Shown piece after piece: positions 26,401 through 34,497 of a stretch of 64,000 nt of DNA. The notes below the pieces were generated by a model, which was given only the letters and a program-made list of their open reading frames with translations, searched no databases and was not told the DNA's origin. Position 1 is the stretch's first letter; every line of letters begins with the position of its first letter. The position numbers and the translations under genes are program-made. The DNA comes from Nitrospirota bacterium (lineage in GTDB: Bacteria; JACPQY01). The DNA lies in NCBI GenBank assembly GCA_016180645.1, contig JACPAV010000021.1, positions 1 to 64,000 of the forward strand, in the 5' to 3' direction.

Positions 26401-27945
26401 CCGCACCACGACATCTATTCGATCGAGGACATCGCCCAGCTCATCCACGACCTGAAAAACGCGAATCCCCAGGCGAGAGTCCACGTCAAACTGGTGGCGG
26501 AGGTGGGCGTAGGCACGGTGGCGGCGGGCGTCGCCAAGGCGAAGGCGGATGTGGTGCTCATCAGCGGCTACGAGGGCGGCACGGGGGCCTCGCCGCTCAC
26601 CTCCATCCAGCACGCCGGCATCCCCTGGGAATTGGGATTGGCCGAGACGCAGCAGGTCCTCGTGATGAACGGCCTTCGCGGACGGATCATTGTCCAGACG
26701 GACGGCAAGATGCAGACCGGGAGGGACGTTGCCATCGCGGCCCTTCTGGGCGCGGAGGAGTTCGGCTTCTCCACGCTTCCCCTCGTGGCCCTCGGTTGCA
26801 TCATGATGCGGGTCTGCCACCTCAACACCTGTCCGGTCGGAATCGCCACGCAGGATCCGCTCCTTCGGAAGAAATTTGCCGGCGAGCCCGAGCACGTCAT
26901 CAATTATTTCTTCTTTGTTGCGGAGGAGCTCAGGCAGATCATGGCGGAACTCGGGTTCCGAAAAGTGGCCGACATGGTGGGTCGAACGGACAAGCTTGAG
27001 ATGCGCGACGCCATCGACCACTGGAAGGCCAAAGGCCTCGATTTCACCCCGCTCCTCCACAAGGTGGAGTCTTCGTCTACAGCGGCGATCCGGTGCGTGG
27101 AGGCGCAGGACCACGGGCTTGAAAACGCACTCGATCACGTCCTGATCCAACTTTCCCGCGAGGCCATCGAGCAGAAAAAGCCGGTCGAAATTCGGATGCC
27201 GATCCGGAACTCCAACCGGTGCGTCGGCACGATGCTCAGCGGCGAGATTGCGAAGAAGTACGGGGATGAGGGGCTCCCCCCAGAGACGATCCAGATTTAC
27301 TTCGAGGGATCCGCGGGCCAGAGTTTCGGTGCATTCCTTGCGCATGGCGTCTCGCTGACGTTGGAAGGCGATGCGAACGACTACACGGCCAAGGGCCTTT
27401 CCGGGGGGCGCGTGGTGGTTCATCCACCGTCGGCCTCCACGTTTGTGGCGGAGGAGAACATTCTGGTGGGAAACGTCGTCCTCTACGGAGCCACCGGCGG
27501 AGAGGCGTATTTCAGGGGGATCGCGGGCGAACGATTCGCCGTCCGGAACAGCGGGGCAACCGCGGTGGTGGAAGGCGTGGGCGACCACGGGTGCGAATAC
27601 ATGACTCGGGGAACCGTGCTCGTTCTTGGAAGGACGGGTCGCAATTTCGCGGCCGGCATGAGCGGCGGGGTGGCCTACGTGCTCGATGTGGACCGCGATT
27701 TCAAGAAGAAGTGCAATACGGGCATGGTCGAACTTCAGGAACTCATGGACCCATCGGATGTCTCCACGGTCCGCCGTCTCCTCCAACGGCATTTGCAATT
27801 CACGAAGAGTGCGGTGGCGGATCGCATTCTCAAGCGTTGGGATGACTACCGGACTCTGTTCGTGAAAGTCCTCCCCGTCGAATACAAGAAGGTCCTTGCC
27901 CATCAGCACCTGAGCGAGGAAGCGCTCAAGCTCGCGGCGGTCTAG
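23410..27945 (+). CDS. gltB: Glutamate synthase large subunit
   Basis: 1511 aa, normal family length. A short propeptide ends at HDSCGVGF, so Cys21 becomes the N-terminal nucleophile of the glutaminase domain (about 21-430). The central domain and the FMN-binding (beta/alpha)8 synthase domain (about 800-1200) follow, with [22 protein letters not shown] and [14 protein letters not shown]. The 3Fe-4S ligands are [12 protein letters not shown]. The C-terminal GXGXG beta-helix is seen at about 1240-1480. It converts 2-oxoglutarate plus glutamine to two glutamates with reductant from GltD. A ten-C tract (26393-26402) encodes the conserved Pro run. Confidence 0.97.
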   Translation: MTGQSLRPQGLYHPDHEHDSCGVGFVVDMKGVPSNDILRKGIEVLNNLTHRGACGCDPLTGDGAGILFQIPHAFFEKECAKLDLLLPAPGEYAVGMVFLPREVSQRDSCEQAFEKIVRREGQRLLGWREVPVDPSQCGPQAREIRPEIRQIFIAPGRNVFGQDAFERKLLVIRKQIENWVRGSGLRDADAFHIPSLSSRTIVYKGLLISHQIPRFYLDLQNPMLASAIAMVHQRFSTNTLPSWDRAHPYRFLCHNGEINTLRGNINWMHARQALFQSPLFKDDIRKIMPVISPGGSDSAMFDNALELLVHTGRSLPHAMMMMIPEAWQKHQLMDETKKAFYEYHACIVEPWDGPASIAFTDGRVVGAVLDRNGLRPSRYVVTKDGLVVMASEVGVLDIPAENILLKGRLQPGRMFLVDLAKGRIVADEEIKAEIAARKPYRRWLDDQLVKLEDLPSHKMLPESLKPADLLRRQLAHGYTLEDLRLLMVPMALNGQDAVGSMGVDTPLAVLSERPQLLFSYFKQLFAQVTNPPIDPLREDLVMSIETTLGPERNLFEETPDHARKIRLTSPTLTNEELARLKELNQPGLVSHTIPALFEARRGPDGLRSALDELCRRSAEAIDGGATILILSDRGMDQTHAAIPSLLAVSAVHHHLIREGKRVRAGLVIETGEPREVMHFCLLMGYGAGAVNPYLAYESVRQLVREGIIKEVDDDEAVTRYRKAVDKGLLKVATKMGISTLQSYRGAQIFEAIGINKEVIDKYFTWTASRIEGIGMDTIARETLIRHEKSVAESAGAGADLEAGGQYQWRRRGEFHLLNPDTIGKLQHAVRSKNPATYKEFAEMVNNQNQRLATIRGLLRFKPGKPVPLDEVEPAAEIVKRFATGAMSLGSISREAHETLAVAMNRIGGKSNTGEGGEDPERYLPDPNGDSRRSAIKQVASARFGVTIGYLINSDDLQIKIAQGAKPGEGGQLPGHKVSEYIAKVRYSVPGVGLISPPPHHDIYSIEDIAQLIHDLKNANPQARVHVKLVAEVGVGTVAAGVAKAKADVVLISGYEGGTGASPLTSIQHAGIPWELGLAETQQVLVMNGLRGRIIVQTDGKMQTGRDVAIAALLGAEEFGFSTLPLVALGCIMMRVCHLNTCPVGIATQDPLLRKKFAGEPEHVINYFFFVAEELRQIMAELGFRKVADMVGRTDKLEMRDAIDHWKAKGLDFTPLLHKVESSSTAAIRCVEAQDHGLENALDHVLIQLSREAIEQKKPVEIRMPIRNSNRCVGTMLSGEIAKKYGDEGLPPETIQIYFEGSAGQSFGAFLAHGVSLTLEGDANDYTAKGLSGGRVVVHPPSASTFVAEENILVGNVVLYGATGGEAYFRGIAGERFAVRNSGATAVVEGVGDHGCEYMTRGTVLVLGRTGRNFAAGMSGGVAYVLDVDRDFKKKCNTGMVELQELMDPSDVSTVRRLLQRHLQFTKSAVADRILKRWDDYRTLFVKVLPVEYKKVLAHQHLSEEALKLAAV

Positions 27946-27970
27946 GGCAATGGGATCAAGGTTTCAACCT

Positions 27971-27992
27971 GTAGCGGAGCCTTCAGGCTCCG
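27971..27992. repeat. GTAG-headed REP hairpin between gltB and gltD
   Basis: GTAG (27971-27974) followed by stem CGGAGCC, loop TTCA, stem GGCTCCG. It lies in the 59-base gap between the two subunit genes, where it could modulate the gltB:gltD message ratio. Confidence 0.6.
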
Positions 27993-28004
27993 CGCTGTGA
28001 CTCG

Positions 28005-29462
28005 ATGGGCAAGATCACCGGATTCCTGGAAAAGCAGCGCGAGCTGCCCCCGGATCGGCCGGTCGGCGATCGCCTCAAAGATTGGAAAGATGTCCATAAG
28101 GAGTTTCCGGAGGAGCTTCTGCGCTCTCAGGCCGGCCGGTGTATGGACTGCGGCGTGCCCTTCTGTCACAAGGGGTGTCCGCTGGGAAATATCATCCCCG
28201 ATTGGAACGATCTGATTTACCGGAACCGCTGGCGGGAGGCGCTGGACCGGTTGCTCTCCACCAACAACTTTCCTGAGTTCACGGGCCGAATCTGTCCGGC
28301 CCCCTGCGAGGACGCGTGTGTGCTCAGTATCAACGACCGACCGGTGACCATCGAGCGGATCGAGCAGGCGATCGTGGAGAACGGCTACCGGCAGGGATGG
28401 ATGACGCCGTCCTCCCCCGCCCGCCGCACGGGCAAGAAGGTGGCGGTGATCGGTTCCGGTCCCTCCGGCCTGGCCTGCGCCGATCAACTCAACAAGGCAG
28501 GACACAAAGTCACGGTGTTCGAACGGGCCGACCGGCCGGGCGGCCTCCTGATGTACGGGATTCCGGATTTCAAATTGGAGAAGCATGTGGTTCGCCGTCG
28601 CCTCGACCTCATGCAGGAGGAGGGAGTCGAATTCAAGACGGGCGCCCACGTGGGCGTCAACGTCCCCGCCGACGATCTTCGCAAGCGATTCGACGCGCTC
28701 GTCCTGGCCGGCGGGGCGACGCAGCCCCGGGACCTGCCGATTCCGGGGCGTGATCTCCAGGGCATCCATTTCGCCATGAACTATCTTCCTCTGCAAAACA
28801 AGCGAAACCAAGGCGATCCGATTGCAGACGCGGATTTTATATCGGCGAAGGACAAGCGGGTGGTCGTTCTCGGGGGGGGGGACACGGGATCGGATTGCCA
28901 CGGGACGGCGCTCCGCCAGGGCTGCCGATCTCTTCTGTCGTTGGAACTCCTGCCCAAACCGCCCGAGCAGCGGATGTCGAACAACCCCTGGCCCGAGTGG
29001 GGACGCGTGTTCCGGACCTCCAGTTCACACGAGGAAGGAGGAAATCGAGATTGGGGCATTCTGACCAAGGAGTTTTGCGGCCGCGAAGGCCGGCTCGCGA
29101 AGATTCGCGTGGTGCGGGTCGATTGGCAGGCCTCGGCGAACGGCGGCCCGCCCAAGATGGTGGAAATCCCCGGATCGGAGTTTGAGATCGAAACCGATCT
29201 CGTCCTGTTGGCGCTTGGATTCCTGGGCCCGGAGAAGGGAACTCTCCTGAAGCAGCTTGGCGTCAACGTGACGGACCTCGGGAGCGTGGCCGTGGATGGA
29301 AGCTACATGACCAACCAGGAGGGAGTGTTCTCGTGCGGGGACATGCGGCGGGGGCAGTCGCTTGTCGTGTGGGCGATCTGGGAGGGCCGTGAGGCTGCGC
29401 GCGGTGTGGACAAGTACCTGATGGGGGAGACCGGCCTCCCCAGCAGTCCGTTCCATTACTAA
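28005..29462 (+). CDS. gltD: Glutamate synthase small subunit
   Basis: 485 aa. N-terminal Cys clusters for two 4Fe-4S centres ([26 protein letters not shown]) are followed by an FAD-binding [13 protein letters not shown] and an NADPH-binding GGGDTGSDC. It passes electrons from NAD(P)H to GltB. A ten-G tract (28872-28881) encodes the GGG of the second nucleotide-binding motif, so slippage there would truncate the enzyme. A MITE-like unit is inserted directly after the TAA stop, which it duplicates. Confidence 0.97.
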   Translation: MGKITGFLEKQRELPPDRPVGDRLKDWKDVHKEFPEELLRSQAGRCMDCGVPFCHKGCPLGNIIPDWNDLIYRNRWREALDRLLSTNNFPEFTGRICPAPCEDACVLSINDRPVTIERIEQAIVENGYRQGWMTPSSPARRTGKKVAVIGSGPSGLACADQLNKAGHKVTVFERADRPGGLLMYGIPDFKLEKHVVRRRLDLMQEEGVEFKTGAHVGVNVPADDLRKRFDALVLAGGATQPRDLPIPGRDLQGIHFAMNYLPLQNKRNQGDPIADADFISAKDKRVVVLGGGDTGSDCHGTALRQGCRSLLSLELLPKPPEQRMSNNPWPEWGRVFRTSSSHEEGGNRDWGILTKEFCGREGRLAKIRVVRVDWQASANGGPPKMVEIPGSEFEIETDLVLLALGFLGPEKGTLLKQLGVNVTDLGSVAVDGSYMTNQEGVFSCGDMRRGQSLVVWAIWEGREAARGVDKYLMGETGLPSSPFHY

Positions 29463-29598
29463 GAGCCTCTGACAGAACGCCGATTCGTAGGGGAGCATCT
29501 TCAGATGCTCCCTCTTGTCCTTGCCTCCTCGTAGGGGAGCACCTACAGGTGCTCCCTCTTGGTTGCTCCCTCTTGTCTACGCATTCTGCTAGACGCTC
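29463..29598. mobile_element. 136-bp MITE/REPIN-like unit (copy B)
   Basis: Ends GAGCCTCTGACAGAACGC (29463-29480) and the inverse of GAGCGTCTAGCAGAATGC (29581-29598), 15/18 and 17/18 matches to copy A. Inside are two full GTAG-headed hairpins, GGGAGCATC-TTCA and GGGAGCACC-TACA, and a partial inverted one ending in CTAC. TAA flanks both sides (29460-29462, 29599-29601), the left one being the gltD stop codon. Confidence 0.7.
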
Positions 29599-29650
29599 TA
29601 AGAACTGCGACACCTTGACTTCACGGGTCAAGATATGCGATAGGGCGATC

Positions 29651-30142
29651 ATGAAAAAGTCGTTCCTTACCCTCCCGCTTTCACTTCTGTGCCTGGCGAA
29701 TCTGTCCTGCGGGAGTGCCTACGATGACGCGTCCTCATCGCCCAACACGACGGTCCAGGAGCCGTCGACGAGTGCACCGGCCACTTCTGATCAGGGCTCT
29801 ACACCTGCAACACCGGCGGCTCCGGCGGAGGGGACGCTCAGTGGGTCGGTGCAGCCGATACTCACGGCCAATTGCTCGTGCCATTTGGGTGCACTGGCTC
29901 CAGCCGGAATGAATCTCGAATCGGGAAAAGCCTTCGCGAGCACCGTGGGGGTTCAGTCGACGGTTGGCTCCTGCACGAAACTCAAGCGGATCGAGGCGGG
30001 CAAGGCGGATGACAGTGTTCTAATCAAGCGCGTGGAAGGGAGTTCCTGCGGAGCCCAGATGCCGAAAGGGCGGACGCCGCTTTCGGCGGACCATGTCTCC
30101 ACGATCCGGAAATGGATCGAGGCGGGGGCTCCCAATAATTAG
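29651..30142 (+). CDS. Cytochrome c-like lipoprotein with contracted CxCH motif
   Basis: 163 aa from ATG 29651. Lipobox ANLSC (Cys at about residue 20), then a Ser/Thr/Pro-rich linker to about residue 65, then a small domain resembling the one-heme cytochrome/PSCyt type: VQPILTANCSCHLG, AGMNLESG, IEAGKADDSVLIKRVEG, MPKG, IRKWIEAGAPNN. The expected CxxCH heme site is one residue short (Cys-Ser-Cys-His), and MP supplies a possible axial Met. Whether heme is attached is open. It sits just upstream of a barrel protein with a normal CxxCH. Confidence 0.7.
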   Translation: MKKSFLTLPLSLLCLANLSCGSAYDDASSSPNTTVQEPSTSAPATSDQGSTPATPAAPAEGTLSGSVQPILTANCSCHLGALAPAGMNLESGKAFASTVGVQSTVGSCTKLKRIEAGKADDSVLIKRVEGSSCGAQMPKGRTPLSADHVSTIRKWIEAGAPNN

Positions 30143-30257
30143 TGATGAGTGAAGCGTGATGAGTGATGAGAGAAAGAGCAACGGCGGCAAAGACTCATTC
30201 TAGGTTTCTTCCGGTTCTTTTCCTTCTCATCACTACTTACTCTTCACTCATCACGCG
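30142..30257. repeat. Inverted repeat covering the start and signal peptide of the cytochrome-porin gene
   Basis: A roughly 30-base arm at 30142-30171 (GTGATGAGTGAAG...) pairs with 30225-30255 (26 of 30 positions by eye). The left arm contains the start codon and the right arm encodes the hydrophobic end of the signal peptide (LLITTYSSLITRS), so a palindromic mini-element seems to have been taken into the gene. Confidence 0.6.
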
Positions 30258-31329
30258 CTCCGCGTACGGCGAGCCGTATCTGGCTGTTCGCTCCGGAGAG
30301 AAGTGTCTCGTCTGTCACGTGAACATGACGGGGGGGGGGAAGCGGACGGACCACGGCGCCAAGTACGGCCAGAAGTACCTGCCCATCATCGAATCGGAGC
30401 CCGTTTCGTTTCGATTTTCCAATGTTTTGGCCATAGGCTCCGATGTGCGAGTGGACGAATCGAATCGGCGCTACCGCAAGCCCGAGTCCCTGCGTTCGAG
30501 TCTCGCGCCCGGGGTGGCACCCACCAAGAACGGAAACGGCGTGGAAGCCGGCCAAGCGAGCTTCTACGTCGAGGCGAACATGCTCGACAGTGCCGTGAAT
30601 TTTTATCTCGACGAATCGTTCGCGCCGGCCGCAACCACCCGGGAGGTGTTTATGAGGGCCGAACATCTGGATTCACGCTCGTACGTGAAGGTGGGACACT
30701 TCTTCATGCCGTACGGCCTACGGGTCGTGAACAACGAAACGTTCATTCGCGAGCAGACCGGCTACACGATGACCCAGGGAGGCGACGGGATTGAATTAGG
30801 CCTGGAGCCGGATCCCATCGACCTCACGTCTGTTCGAATCGCGGTGGTGGACGATGCGGCCACCGGGCCGGATGCGTCCGGCGTGGTCGAGGCTGTGCAC
30901 GATCTATTCCGGATCGGCGCTTCAGGCGGCTATCAATCGGGGGACGGCTCCGATCGCAGCGCACTCGGAGAGTATCTCGGCATTCGGCTCACCCGGTACG
31001 CCCAGATCCTTCAGGAACTCGACTTCCTTTCTGAAATCCGCCCCGGCAAGGATGAAACGGCCCTCATCCACTACCTGGAGGCCAATGTCACCCCGCACAA
31101 GGGGGTCAACCTGAAGGGCTTTTACGAACGTTGGTCGCCAAGCAAAGGCGCCGCGTCCTTGTGCAGGGCCGGACTCGATCGATTCGGCGGCGGCGTGGAA
31201 ACTTTTCCTGTCCCGTTCGTGCGATTGGGCGTTTCGAGTTCATTCACCATTGTGGGAGACGACTACGCCCCTGTCCTTGGCCACGACCGCGCCTTCTCCT
31301 TCCTCGCCCAGGCCCACCTGTTTTTCTGA
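30166..31329 (+). CDS. Outer-membrane beta-barrel protein with N-terminal c-type heme motif
   Basis: 387 aa from ATG 30166 (GTG 30163 also possible). Signal peptide to about residue 35. Mature N-terminus YLAVRSGEKCLVCHVNMTGGG holds one CxxCH, followed by RTDHGAKYGQKYLP. The rest is barrel-like, with alternating strands: ASFYVEANMLDSAVNFYLDES, SYVKVGHFFMPYGLRVVNNETFIRE, DGIELGLEP, and a C-terminal Phe (AQAHLFF). I recall similar CHVNPTGGG...PYGLR proteins in Geobacter-type bacteria; they have no agreed name. An electron-conducting porin or a redox-linked transporter is inferred. A ten-G tract (30330-30339) encodes the Gly run right after the heme motif. Confidence 0.75.
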   Translation: MRERATAAKTHSRFLPVLFLLITTYSSLITRSAYGEPYLAVRSGEKCLVCHVNMTGGGKRTDHGAKYGQKYLPIIESEPVSFRFSNVLAIGSDVRVDESNRRYRKPESLRSSLAPGVAPTKNGNGVEAGQASFYVEANMLDSAVNFYLDESFAPAATTREVFMRAEHLDSRSYVKVGHFFMPYGLRVVNNETFIREQTGYTMTQGGDGIELGLEPDPIDLTSVRIAVVDDAATGPDASGVVEAVHDLFRIGASGGYQSGDGSDRSALGEYLGIRLTRYAQILQELDFLSEIRPGKDETALIHYLEANVTPHKGVNLKGFYERWSPSKGAASLCRAGLDRFGGGVETFPVPFVRLGVSSSFTIVGDDYAPVLGHDRAFSFLAQAHLFF

Positions 31330-31418
31330 GAAGTAACGGCCCGACGCCTGAGGGATAGGGAATGGGGGACGTTGCATGGAATAGTACTTATTCAAGCCAT
31401 GTGTTGGGAGAGAACAAA

Positions 31419-31536
31419 GGGGTCAAGTCTTGACTTGATACTTCTGAGGATCGCCGATGGAGCAAGTTGTGCCAAGTCAAGACCAACCCGTCCGCCCGCG
31501 CTGTCCCCAAGTAGTATCAAATCAAGACTTGACCCC
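31419..31536. mobile_element. 118-bp inverted-repeat element
   Basis: 23-bp ends: 31419-31441 begins GGGGTCAAGTCTTGACTTG and 31514-31536 is its inverse with one mismatch. No ORF lies between. Such GGGGTCAAGTCTTGA termini are familiar around REP-type or small MITE elements in environmental proteobacteria (recollection). Confidence 0.55.
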
Positions 31537-31545
31537 ATGCCTCAA

Positions 31546-31632
31546 GAGCTTCTGACAGAATGCCGATTCGTAGGGGAGCATCTTCAGATGCTCCCCCTTG
31601 TCGGGAGGGTCTGAAGACCCTCCCCTACGCAT
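31546..31632. mobile_element. MITE/REPIN-like unit, truncated (copy C)
   Basis: Left end GAGCTTCTGACAGAATGC (31546-31563), a GTAG-headed hairpin GGGAGCATC-TTCA, and an inverted GGGAGGGTC hairpin ending in CTAC. The right terminal repeat breaks off after CTACGCAT, so this copy has lost its end. Confidence 0.6.
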
Positions 31633-31791
31633 CATGACCAACATAAACCTTTCAAAAAATGGCAAAAGTCGAGCTAAGCCTTGTGAGAAGACAAAGGTTA
31701 CATCTGTGATCTGTTTTTCTGAGAGGCATTCAGAGTCAGGCATTCGGGGTCCATGCTGAAAGCCGATGGCCGATCGCCGAAAGCTTGATTC

Positions 31792-34497
31792 CTACCGGTT
31801 GAACTTGGAGAGGGCGTTGATTTCGGGATCGGTGTTGGGGTCGCCGCGGTTGAAGGCGGGCATGTTGTCCTTGGTGTAGTAGTTGCCGTACTTGCCGTTC
31901 CACAGGAGGCCATGGCCCATGTTGTAGAGGATGACGCCGGTGCGCGGGCCGAGCGATACGGTTTCCTCGTACACGTTCGGATGGGTGCCCAGATTGTGCC
32001 CTCCGCCCTGTTCGTGGCGGCGGGGCCTTCTTGACCCCCGGACGGCAATCGAAGATCCGTCTCCCCAGTGCCGGAGGGGCATGCCCGGGGGCCCGGAGTA
32101 GTTCGTGATCACGTCCGAATAGCGGCCCTTCACGTCCGCCAGCAGCGATTTGAAAGTGAAGTTTTCGTCGTTCTCCGACAGGTGGAAGATTTTCCGCGCG
32201 CCGCCGCTCTCCTTCAAAATGAGGTCGATCGCGTCGACGTTCTTGAACACCTCGTCCAGGAAGCCTTCGTATGCCTCCATGAATTCCGAGTAAGGGGGCT
32301 GGTAGCCGAGAGAGGACTGCGTCTGTGCCGTGATAAAGAATCCGTCGTATCGTTCGCCCTCCGGCAGATCCTTCATGGCCACCTCGCGAAGCCCTTTGAT
32401 CGCCATGTAGTGTTGGGGATTGATTTCCGTCGTGAAGAGGTCCCGCGGGAAACCCGGATCGAGCCCCGTTCGGGCCATCTCATCGAGGTCCTGCTTCCTG
32501 TCCTTGTCGGCGCCCGTCGGATCCTTGAATTTGTACTCGTATTCCACCTCGGCCCGCCCCACGAGCCATTCGGGAAAGACCTCTCCGGGGTTTGTGAGCC
32601 ATCCCGCTTTCTTCACGGTTCCATCGGGGGCCACGGTTTTCAGCGTGAGGAGGTCCATGGCCACCCGGATGCAGATGGCCGGACCGCAGGAGCGATTGAC
32701 CAGGCCGCTCCCGGTGTTGTTTGAGGGCAGTTCGTCGGCGTAGACCAACTCGGTGAGTTTGGAGTAGTCCATCCCTTTCCGAAGGACGAGGGAGAAGCCG
32801 CTGAGAATCTCCAGCTTCCCGCCCAAGTAGAAATAGGGATTGTCCATCGGAAGCAGCGCATACTGTGCGCGGACGTCGAAGTCCTTCACCTCCATCGGGG
32901 CTTGGTCTTGGACGGATGCCAGGCTCGTTTTCGCGAGTTGCCGTCCGAGACTTTGCATCCGGCCGAGGTTGGTTCCCCCCTGACGGTCCGGCCCGAAATT
33001 CGGCACGAGGGCAATGCTTCTTCCCCCCTCCAGCAAGGGGATGGGGCTGTCCGACGATTCGGATCCTTCGATGGAATTCCCGTCGCAATCCACGTACCGT
33101 CCCTGTGCGTCGATCTTGGGAATCGGATTGCCGAGCGGTCCCGTGAGCCCTCCCTGGGGGCCGATCTGGAAGAGGCAGGTCCCGCCGATTTTGGATTCGA
33201 CGAAGTTGCAGACGTTTTCGGCATAGTCGCCGGTAAGTTTGGTGTTGGATCCCGGGCCGGCCTCGACGTGGGCGCCCCACACCACGAATGTGGCCAGGAC
33301 TTCGCTCGGATGGTCCGCGGAGACGAACTGCCACGTGTATACGTTGAAATCGAGGACCGTAGGCATGCGGGAATCGCCGTTCAGGAACCGCACCGGCTTT
33401 TCCTGAAGGTCTTTCGGGGTCATGCACTCCACTCCGGCGTCGACCATGCCGTTGTCGAGAATGCCCCGGTCCTCATCGGTGTTGGGCACGCCGTCTTCGT
33501 TGCAATCGATCTCCGCCTCCACGATGCCGTCCCCGTCGGCGTCCCTGAAATCGTCCGTATGCTGGAAGCTCTTCCTGAAACAGCCGACTTCCTTGTGGGG
33601 CTGGTCCCGCTCGGCGAAGCGCATCTTGGCCGGCTTCATCCCGGCGAGCGCCTCTCGGAGCGCATCGGCGGTCCGGTCTTCCACCCAGAGCCAGTAGGGG
33701 TAGTTGTGAAAATTCATCGCGCCCACCGGGAAGGCGAGCTCCAGCACGCCTTCGATCTTCAGGAGATCTCCGATGCGAACGCCGCCGGGACCCTTGATGT
33801 CGAAGTTCTTCAAAAGGTTCGGACCCCAGAGGCCTTGCGGGTCCGGGAGGGAATGGTTGTGATGGACATACAGGATGATGTTTTCTTTGCGGATACGGCC
33901 GTTCGTTTCACCCGCGAGCCTCTCGCGCAATCCCGCGAGTTGGAGCGTCGGGAAGCCGACGAAGGGGAGACCGATCACCGCGGTCACCTCGTCGTTCTGC
34001 TGGAGCACCATAGCTTTGGCATAGATGCTTGCTTCGGTGTCGATGCTCGTGGCGGGACGGCCTTCGTCGTAACCGCCCATCCAGAGCGCCTCGAATTGGC
34101 CGTTCCTGTTGGCGTCTACGAAACCTTCCCGGCAGGTTGCAGGGTCCGGATCCGGCTTGTCCAAGTAGCCTTCATAGATCTCGGAGGAGTTGCGTTGGCG
34201 GTGGCCGGGCTCGCGCCATTCCCAGCATCCATCCGAGACTCCGTCGGCCGGCTTCGCGGGGTAGGGCAGGCTCGGGGAATCGAGTTCGTCGCTGTAGTGG
34301 ATCGGCAGCTCGAAGCAGAATTTGCCGCTCGGGCAGGACCCGTCCGAGTTGTAGGGAACGGGCATGATGTCCACTTTCGACGCGCCCGCTCGGAACCGGC
34401 CGTCTTTCGGCAGTTCGACCTGGAATTGAGGTTCGAGCGACTTGCTGCACGAGACCGCGAGCGCGAGGGAGATGAGGATCGGGATGGGCTTCCGCAT
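31792..34497 (-). CDS. Neutral ceramidase-like lipoprotein hydrolase
   Basis: 901 aa. Lipobox AVSC near residue 17. The N-terminal half resembles neutral/alkaline ceramidases: FRAGASKVDIMPVP, a GYDEGR...DTEASIYAKAMVL segment where the family carries metal-site residues, GLPFVGFP, and YVHHNHSLPD where the family has THTHSGP. A calcium-binding-like Asp run (DADGDGIVEAEIDCNEDG) is inserted near residue 320. In the family, Zn and Ca sites cleave N-acyl bonds of sphingolipids. Motif agreement is loose, so another amide or ester substrate is possible. The ATG overlaps the TAA of the FadL-type gene by one base. Confidence 0.6.
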   Translation of the reverse strand: MRKPIPILISLALAVSCSKSLEPQFQVELPKDGRFRAGASKVDIMPVPYNSDGSCPSGKFCFELPIHYSDELDSPSLPYPAKPADGVSDGCWEWREPGHRQRNSSEIYEGYLDKPDPDPATCREGFVDANRNGQFEALWMGGYDEGRPATSIDTEASIYAKAMVLQQNDEVTAVIGLPFVGFPTLQLAGLRERLAGETNGRIRKENIILYVHHNHSLPDPQGLWGPNLLKNFDIKGPGGVRIGDLLKIEGVLELAFPVGAMNFHNYPYWLWVEDRTADALREALAGMKPAKMRFAERDQPHKEVGCFRKSFQHTDDFRDADGDGIVEAEIDCNEDGVPNTDEDRGILDNGMVDAGVECMTPKDLQEKPVRFLNGDSRMPTVLDFNVYTWQFVSADHPSEVLATFVVWGAHVEAGPGSNTKLTGDYAENVCNFVESKIGGTCLFQIGPQGGLTGPLGNPIPKIDAQGRYVDCDGNSIEGSESSDSPIPLLEGGRSIALVPNFGPDRQGGTNLGRMQSLGRQLAKTSLASVQDQAPMEVKDFDVRAQYALLPMDNPYFYLGGKLEILSGFSLVLRKGMDYSKLTELVYADELPSNNTGSGLVNRSCGPAICIRVAMDLLTLKTVAPDGTVKKAGWLTNPGEVFPEWLVGRAEVEYEYKFKDPTGADKDRKQDLDEMARTGLDPGFPRDLFTTEINPQHYMAIKGLREVAMKDLPEGERYDGFFITAQTQSSLGYQPPYSEFMEAYEGFLDEVFKNVDAIDLILKESGGARKIFHLSENDENFTFKSLLADVKGRYSDVITNYSGPPGMPLRHWGDGSSIAVRGSRRPRRHEQGGGHNLGTHPNVYEETVSLGPRTGVILYNMGHGLLWNGKYGNYYTKDNMPAFNRGDPNTDPEINALSKFNR

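Larger units (their letters stand above)
31330..31791. other. Intergenic region built of repeats
   Basis: 462 bases without a supported gene. It contains a 118-bp inverted-repeat element (31419-31536), a truncated MITE-like unit (31546-31632), and about 150 bases of AT-richer sequence with a weak palindrome near 31760-31785. It separates two convergent genes. Confidence 0.6.

Noticed and set aside
25123-27909. 928-aa frame antisense to gltB
   Set aside because: Composition (His/Arg/Asp-rich) and exact antisense position over a confident gltB show it is a GC-driven shadow.
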